Below the pieces are notes generated by a model, which made no database searches, was not told the origin of the DNA, and was given only the letters and a program-made list of their open reading frames with translations. This document shows, one piece after another, positions 58,101 to 64,000 of a stretch of 64,000 nucleotides of DNA. The position numbers and the translations under genes are program-made. The DNA comes from Azolla caroliniana (lineage: Eukaryota > Polypodiophyta), in assembly GCA_043228905.1 (NCBI GenBank), contig JBHGNT010000015.1, forward strand, positions 1,054,001 through 1,118,000, in the 5' to 3' direction. Numbering within the stretch: the first letter of the stretch is position 1; the number at the start of each line of letters is the position of its first letter.

Positions 58101-60748
58101 GAAGTGCACGCCAAAAGCCTCTAAGCTTTTCCGAAAATTTTGATAGTTAATCTGCAGAGAAAATGGTCTATTGAAACATTAACAATCTAAATCATAAATA
58201 AATTGCTGGATTTTCTCGGCATTCATACAAACCAAAGAAGCAAAAAATGACGATATATTAACGTCACTGAAAGACCTTAGTGGTCTATGAAACATAACAA
58301 ACATTACAACTAACGATTCCCTTGGAGATAAAAGGGTTCATATATAGAATCGAATCTTCCAAGATAATATAAACAATTAATTTTATGCTTAAACCGTAAT
58401 CTAATGGGATGTGAATCCTGCACACACTGGGCAGCTCATAACGTAACAGTTTCAGGTAATGACTCAAAAATGCATGTGTAAAAATTCTAAAAGATAACAT
58501 TCACTAGGAACTCATGTATAATTAAAAATGTGCAATACTAGCCAGCTTCAGCAAGTTTAAGCTAAAGAAGACATAAATGTGTAAACCCATTGCAAGAAAC
58601 CACAGAAATATTTATATATTTGTAAAGAGGGTTTGCAAATACATAAGGGTGTGAGTGTCTCTCGAACACTTGTACTGAGGAATAATGCTCTTTAAAATAC
58701 AAAATAGATCAGTTAAATTTTGATCTGTCTCACAAGTTTGAAAGGCCTCAAACATCCTAGTGATTCCAAAAACTGAAAACCCCTGAAGGGAAAAATCTTT
58801 TAGTTACATGTGTGGATAAAAGAAAAATGTAAACCAGGTACCATCCATTGATGGTTAGCATCCAACCAGATAGCTGAGAATGCTACAAAAAGATGCAACT
58901 GATCCACTACTTCAAATGTTCAAACTCTCTCATTGTGTTAAGTTTAAGATATTGCATAAATGTCTGTAGAAAGGAAGGCAGAAGATAAAATTCTTAACCT
59001 GTCTTGTGTTTCCAGCATCAAATTTATTACATACTAGTGGCAGCATTCCGAGCTTTCCATAAACCTGGAGAAATGTCACTGTCAGATGACTTCACATTAG
59101 GCTGAATAGCTTGAATTTCAAAAAACTTTTAACTACATTAGAGCAAAAAGAAATGGAAAAGCAGAGCATATTCATGTCCATAGAAAGATTGTGTCTTTGT
59201 TTGCATCAAGACTAATAATATAATTATAAGAACTCTTCATAAGGTTTCTATTATTTTAAGGATAATAAAGAAGATCATTTCGAAGTGATCTCTACAGAAA
59301 CTTCAAGACATCAACTATGAGACTTTGACGCTTCTTTATCAAGTGCAAATGTTGGACAATCTACCGATAATCAATAAATTTGTGAATTTATCATATGCTC
59401 AAAAGGTACATGATCAAAGAGAAGTTTGGGTTGTCACATAATTCATACCATTAAAAAAGGGAGGTGTATAGCTGATTTAATAGCTATAGAAATATCTCAA
59501 GGAGCAGGGTGACATCTTGAATGTAAAAAGCAGGGATTAAATGTAAATATAAATCCCAATAAAACGTTATATACACATATCCAACCATGCCATGAGATCT
59601 ATTACTGTCACATCCATGTAAAGCTAGTTACACAAGACAAATAAGAAATTTTGGAAGCTAGAAAGAAAATATTAGTAAGTAGAAGAGGAAGAGCATCATT
59701 CAAGATTCACTATATTTCGTGTATATATTCAAGCTTGCTTGAGAAGACAAATTCTTTTGTTCTTACTTTATCTAGAATCTTTTCAAGAGAACCCCTTTCA
59801 TCTCTATGTGGTGGAAGTATCTTTTTCTTCATCCAATTCACACCTGGAATAAACAGACGGACTTACAGTATGCATGCATTCTTATTATATGAGGAAAACC
59901 TTAATCTTCAGTCAGCTCGTGTAAAATTTATTTATTTAGACTAAGACTTCACCCACCCCCTCCCTCCTTATTGCATAGTGACATTGGGTACACATTTCCA
60001 GGACAAGGAACACAGGATGAGATAGGAATGAGAGAAACTTATGCATTAGAGAAATATGGTAAAGCTTGGATCTGTAAAGAACATGCCTAAACCTTGTGTT
60101 TATTGAAAGGTAAAGCACTTACTTTTATGAAGTGAATCTTGGTTCTCATATGTATATATAGGTTCAAGTGGGCTAGAAGTAATAGTTCTTCTGAATCCAA
60201 ACTGCCTTTTACCAATGTCAATGTCATAGAGATCAAGGCCTTGTCCGAATATTGTCCTATTCCGCCTATATATTGTGATTAAATATGGAGTTGTTCTGTT
60301 AATACACATTTAAACAAAGAATATGTAGAACTTAGAAACATGATGAGCATTCATCTCTTCTTACGTGTGTGTCTTTTTAGATGGGTGAAACCCAGCATCA
60401 TCAGTATAATCATGAGAACACCTGAGAAGCCTTTTACACATCGAAACTGGTTTGGTGCCAGGAATATCACTTGTATCTAACAGATCTGTCACTCTTCTAG
60501 AAAAAGGGACCTGAGGTAGTAAATTTCATCCATGAATCCACAAATATTATCACTTCGCTTCCTTTACAGTTAAAAACAAATCACTTGGTAAGTATATATA
60601 CCATGTCACCGCAAGGTAATAGACATTTTCCAGAAGGCAACTTATACTTAGGATCAAGGGGATTTACAGACCGACATGTATCCAAGCTTTTGTACTTAAT
60701 TGGCGGTTTTCTTGGCATCCATACTTCAGGAAACATCTTATCAGACAC
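52120..60748 (-). CDS. EF-hand protein of probable axonemal type, 3' nine exons (5' end not found)
   Basis: Exons (minus strand): 60748-60602, 60510-60365, 60265-60123, 59843-59767, 59064-58999, 58151-58039, 53159-52850, 52763-52645, 52219-52120. Phases agree across all eight introns and give 406 residues plus stop. The first exons carry short motifs of the SVNPLDPKYKLPSG and LLDTSDIPGTKP kind, which I associate with EF-hand proteins of ciliates, algae and other flagellates. Later exons form a helix-loop-helix region (INYQNFRKSL, FNEVLSYSD). The loop DSEKTGHISYAE is completed only when exons six and seven are joined across a 4.9-kb intron; it fits the EF-hand spacing with Asp at 1, Gly at 6, Ile at 8 and Glu at 12. 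The C-terminal part is Pro/Ser-rich. A sperm-flagellum role is inference. The start codon exon upstream of 60748 was not identified, so the gene is incomplete as annotated. Confidence 0.65.
53160..58038. other. 4.9-kb intron of the EF-hand gene, with repeats and an LTR-like remnant
   Basis: At 55088 a TGTTGGGGTAAAAGCCCTA start resembles the left end of the copia LTR at 61436, suggesting a decayed LTR of the same family. About 55460-55640 and 55645-55775 are two copies of a ~185-bp unit (core GGCCATTTTGGCCTCTTAAA). A ~180-bp tandem duplication fills 57657-57836 and 57837-58025 (core AAGTACCAAAACTGCTGAAA) and reaches to within 15 bp of the exon-six donor. A plus-strand 83-codon frame at 55860-56111 is unrecognised. 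Confidence 0.65.
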
Positions 60749-61435
60749 CTGGATAAATAGAAGCACAGTTCTTAATATGTTGACTCATTTTTCTACTCAT
60801 GAAACTGCAAAGAATTCACAATCTACAATTAATAAAATTAGAAAACCAAAATAACTACATCCGCAATGAGATCTCTAATATGTAATTTGTATAAAAAGGC
60901 CTTTCTTTGCTTAAGGGAATCATAATAATGAGAGTAATCTAAATCCAATGAGGTGGAGTACAAAGATAGTGGAGGACAGAGAAGGGCACCTTTACATAGT
61001 AGCTTCAATTCTCCAATAGTCAAATGACAGTCCAAACCTTGGATTCCCATAATTGTTGATCAAACCATTCAGGAACATTACAGGCGTTTTGTGCATAAAG
61101 AGATCCTATGGTCAGACTAGAGGTGAACTAAGTGACAATCTTCAAAATATATGCAGCTTGAGTCATCCTGAGGTTATACAGTGTGGGCTATGCCAGTTGA
61201 ACCTCTGACATCTGTCTGCTTGGAGGTCACAGTTGTGAGACCACAGTTTGACCCATCTACAGGAATCCTAGTTTAATGAAGATTGGATATAGATTAAGCA
61301 CTCAGAGATATTTAAAACCTGACAATGCGAAGAAAGGTAGGTAGATAAATAGATAGATAGATATTTTTAAAGGCAAGTCCACGAGCTTCATATGGAAGAA
61401 AGGAAGAGCTACAACTAAAATCCATATCAACTTAG
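60749..61435. other. Sequence upstream of the recognised EF-hand exons
   Basis: A minus-strand frame starting at ATG 61050 (MGIQGLDCHLTIGEL) could be an upstream exon of the EF-hand gene, but the donor after LLCK gives the wrong phase for the next exon at 60748, so I leave it unassigned. A (GATA)n-like run lies near 61340-61362. Otherwise nothing is recognised. Confidence 0.4.
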
Positions 61436-64000
61436 TGTTGGGGTAAAGGCCCTAAATGACCCCCTTATAGTGTGTACATGTGTATAGGCCTATTTATAAA
61501 GGCCAAAAGTCACTAACCACATTTCAGTGTGAACTTGGCCAACCCTAAATGGGTCATATAAAACATAAGTTAAAAACTTTTGGATCACTTCAAAGGTGAC
61601 CTTCTCCAACTATTGCTCTCTCTCTATTTTTTCTACCATAGCTCCACTATTGCATCTAAAGGGCCTATACTAGAGTGAATCCTGAGTATTCCTTAGCCCT
61701 ATTGACATCATTCCTAACCCTTACAACTGGTATTAGAGCAAATTTAGGACTTCTAACTAATGAATGGCTCCTTGATGATAAGCTCAAAGCCATTTTCCTG
61801 CTAATGACCCTACCCAACTCATGGAAGACATTGGTAGTCTCATTGTCTAATAGCCCCAACTTACGTTTCATGGTGTTAGGGGCTCTATACTCAATGGAGA
61901 GATCAGGAGAAAAGCAAGAGGAGAAGGTTAGAGGTAGGAGTTAGGACAAATAAGAGAAGTAACTATGCACATAGGAACAAAAGTAAAAGCCAAGAAAGGA
62001 GAAATAGCAGCAAAGTTAAAAGCAATGACATAACATGCTATCAATGTGCCAGGAAAGGCCACAAGAAACCTGATTGCCGCTCTTACAAAGCAGAACTTAA
62101 AAGAAAAAAGAATTCTGGAGATAAGAGAAAAGACAAGACTAATGCACATGACAGCCAAAAGGACGAAGAGAACGCTAATTTGGCCTCTAATGTAGTAATA
62201 GAGGAGCTATCAGATGTTGAGGGCATTTTATGTGCTACGTTTTCAGCTAATGATACTTACGCATATGATGCCTCTCTAAATATTCATTCAGAGGACATGT
62301 GCATCACTAAGAATGATCTTATTGATGCTTTGCTGACTGTCAATGATGCATTGGCCCAAACATGGATAGTTGACTCTGGTGCTTTATTTCATGTGATTCC
62401 GATCAAGGAGTGTTTTTCTACTTTTACTGTAGGCCGCCATGGCCATGTATACCTTGGAAACAATCATGCATGTTCCATTGAGGGTATTGGCACTGTGCGC
62501 TTTTCTACAAATGGCATTAATGAGCTGGTTTTGCATAATGTGCATTATGTACCAGGGATCAAGAAGAGCTTGCTTTTGGTGGGGCAAATGGATATGCATG
62601 GTTCTAGGATTCACTTTGAGAGAGGATCATGGAAAATGACAGAAGGTTCGAGGCTGATAGTGAAAGGCACAAAGAAAGGAACTCTTTATTGCTTATGGAA
62701 ATGCTATATCAGGCAAATTTATTGCTTTGGTTGAAGTTCACTCCCATATGGAGTTGTGGCATAAGAGACTTGGCTAAAGGCACAAAGCTTGATTTCAGTA
62801 ATGAATGCCAATATGGAAAGCAAGTGAAGCGTTCCTTTTACTCTAGTGTGTCTCGTAAGTCTTGTGTACTGGATCTGTTCATTCTAATGCGTGTCGCATG
62901 CCCACCAAATCTATGGGGGGTGCAATGTATTTTATCTCATTTGTTGATGATTTCTCTAGGAAAATTTGGGTTCAATTGTTTAAATCTAAGGATGAAGCCT
63001 TAGTTGCATTTAAGCGTTTTTATGCATTTGTGACCACTCAAACAGGCAGAAAACTGAAATGTTTGCGTACGAACAATGGTGGTGAATATACAAGTGCTGA
63101 ATTCAAGAAATTTTGTGAAATTTTGGGTATTAAGAGGGAGCTTATTGTTCCATACAGCCCCTCTTCTAATGGTGTGGCTGATCGATATAACATGACACTT
63201 TGTGAGAGAGTGAGATGCATGCTATCCACCGCTAATCTCCCTCATGGATTTTGGGGAGAGGCACTCAAAACTGCAGTGCATGTATGCAATAGATCCCCTC
63301 ACGCATCTGTAAAGGGTGACATCCCTTAAGATGTTTGGTTTGGCAAACCTGCTTCATATGATCACTTACGTGTATTTGGCTGTGAGGCTTTTGTACATAT
63401 AAGGCCTGAGCTGAGAAACAAACTTGATGCCAAGTCCATTAAGGGCCTCTTCATGGGATATGGTGAAAAAGGAGAAATGCGTTATAGGATTTGGATTCCC
63501 CAGCTCAAGAAGGTTATACACAGCCGACATGTTGTTGTCAATGAGGCAAGGCTGCTTCAAAACAATTGTGCCTCAAAAGATGACCATAAAAGGTTTAGTT
63601 ATCAGCATGACCAGCCACCTGTTAGACCCAGTTTTGACCATCAGGATCCACCACAAGGGACTGAAAATATTGATCAATCAGTGGTTTTGGAGCCAGAAGA
63701 TGTTGGACAGCAAGATGAGGATCCTGAGAGGAATATGCAGCCAAATAATAATGCTGAAAATGGCACTGAAAATAATGGACAGCAGCCTAACAATGATGAT
63801 TTAGACATGCCACCTAATGTTGATCCATTACCTAACAATATGGATCATTGGGTGAGACGTTGTACTCGTATAAGACGAAATGTGAGTAGATTTGACCCCT
63901 CGTTGCACTACATAATGTTGACCAATGAGGGAGAACCTCTTACATATAAAGAGGCAAAAGCATGTGAGCACAGCAATAAGTGGGAGCTTGCTATGCAAGA
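61436..64000 (+). mobile_element. Degenerate Ty1/copia retrotransposon, 5' part, cut by the window edge
   Basis: The 5' LTR is about 61436-61725 (290 bp), begins TGTTGGGG, ends CTTACA, with TATATAA-like words near 61489 and 61556. A primer-binding site like the initiator-Met tRNA complement (TGGTATTAGAGC) follows at 61729. Gag remains include a CCHC knuckle (CYQCARKGHKKPDC, about 62038-62079). The protease motif reads IVDSGA at about 62367. Integrase runs from about 62860, with the first catalytic Asp in FVDDFSRK kept. The second site reads RTNNGGEY and the third region reads VADRYN, both departing from the usual Asp and Glu. A TAA interrupts the frame near 63328 and a frameshift separates the protease and integrase parts. 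The integrase C-terminus (VFGCEAFVHI, GYGEKGEMRYRIW) and the start of RT (about 63915 on) follow. It is not autonomous. Confidence 0.9.

Noticed and set aside
60838-61050. Candidate first exon of the EF-hand gene beginning MGIQGLDCHL
   Set aside because: The only good donor gives a phase that does not fit the exon at 60748, and no intermediate exon was found.

Overview
The window is nuclear DNA of a land plant, most likely a fern or another lineage with swimming sperm. The evidence is AT-rich, intron-rich genes with GT-AG splicing, two very long PLS-type PPR genes without introns, chloroplast-targeted proteins, Ty1/copia retrotransposons, and an EF-hand gene of a type I associate with flagellate organisms. 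The fern call is inference from PPR style and context. All exon models were read by eye from reading frame, splice signals and family knowledge; no alignment was run.

Layout. 1-1.5 kb: tetranucleotide repeats and a CT-rich leader. 1.5-8.1 kb (+): 13-exon NDR-family AGC kinase. 8.1-11.6 kb: noncoding, with local tandem duplications. 11.6-14.2 and 16.1-18.1 kb (-): two neighbouring PPR genes. 18.1-20.8 kb: noncoding. 20.8-23.4 kb (+): 3-exon RING-H2 gene resembling RHY1A. 23.4-27.5 kb: noncoding with tandem repeats and a tRNA-derived SINE pair. 27.6-28.3 kb (+): intronless, membrane-anchored fasciclin-like protein. 29.9-32.3 kb (-): six-exon ARGLU1-like RS protein. 34.2-36.7 kb (+): CCB1-like cytochrome b6f assembly factor. 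38.6-42.3 kb (-): adenylosuccinate synthetase. 42.6-48.8 kb: minisatellite, then two degenerate copia elements joined in inverted orientation, one carrying a 1-kb insertion that looks like a solo LTR. 49.6-50.2 kb (+): ATL-type RING-H2 ligase. 52.1-60.7 kb (-): nine 3' exons of an EF-hand protein. 61.4 kb to the end (+): a decayed copia element cut by the window edge.

The genes do not form a pathway; they are ordinary dispersed plant genes for signalling, ubiquitination, splicing, organelle RNA processing, b6f assembly and purine synthesis. The strongest unexpected signal is structural. Local tandem duplications of about 40-200 bp occur throughout, and in four genes the copied unit includes a functional boundary. 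These are the exon-1 splice donor of the kinase (about eight decayed extra copies), the exon-2 donor of the RHY1A-like gene (one almost perfect copy), and the 3' coding ends of one PPR gene and of the EF-hand gene.
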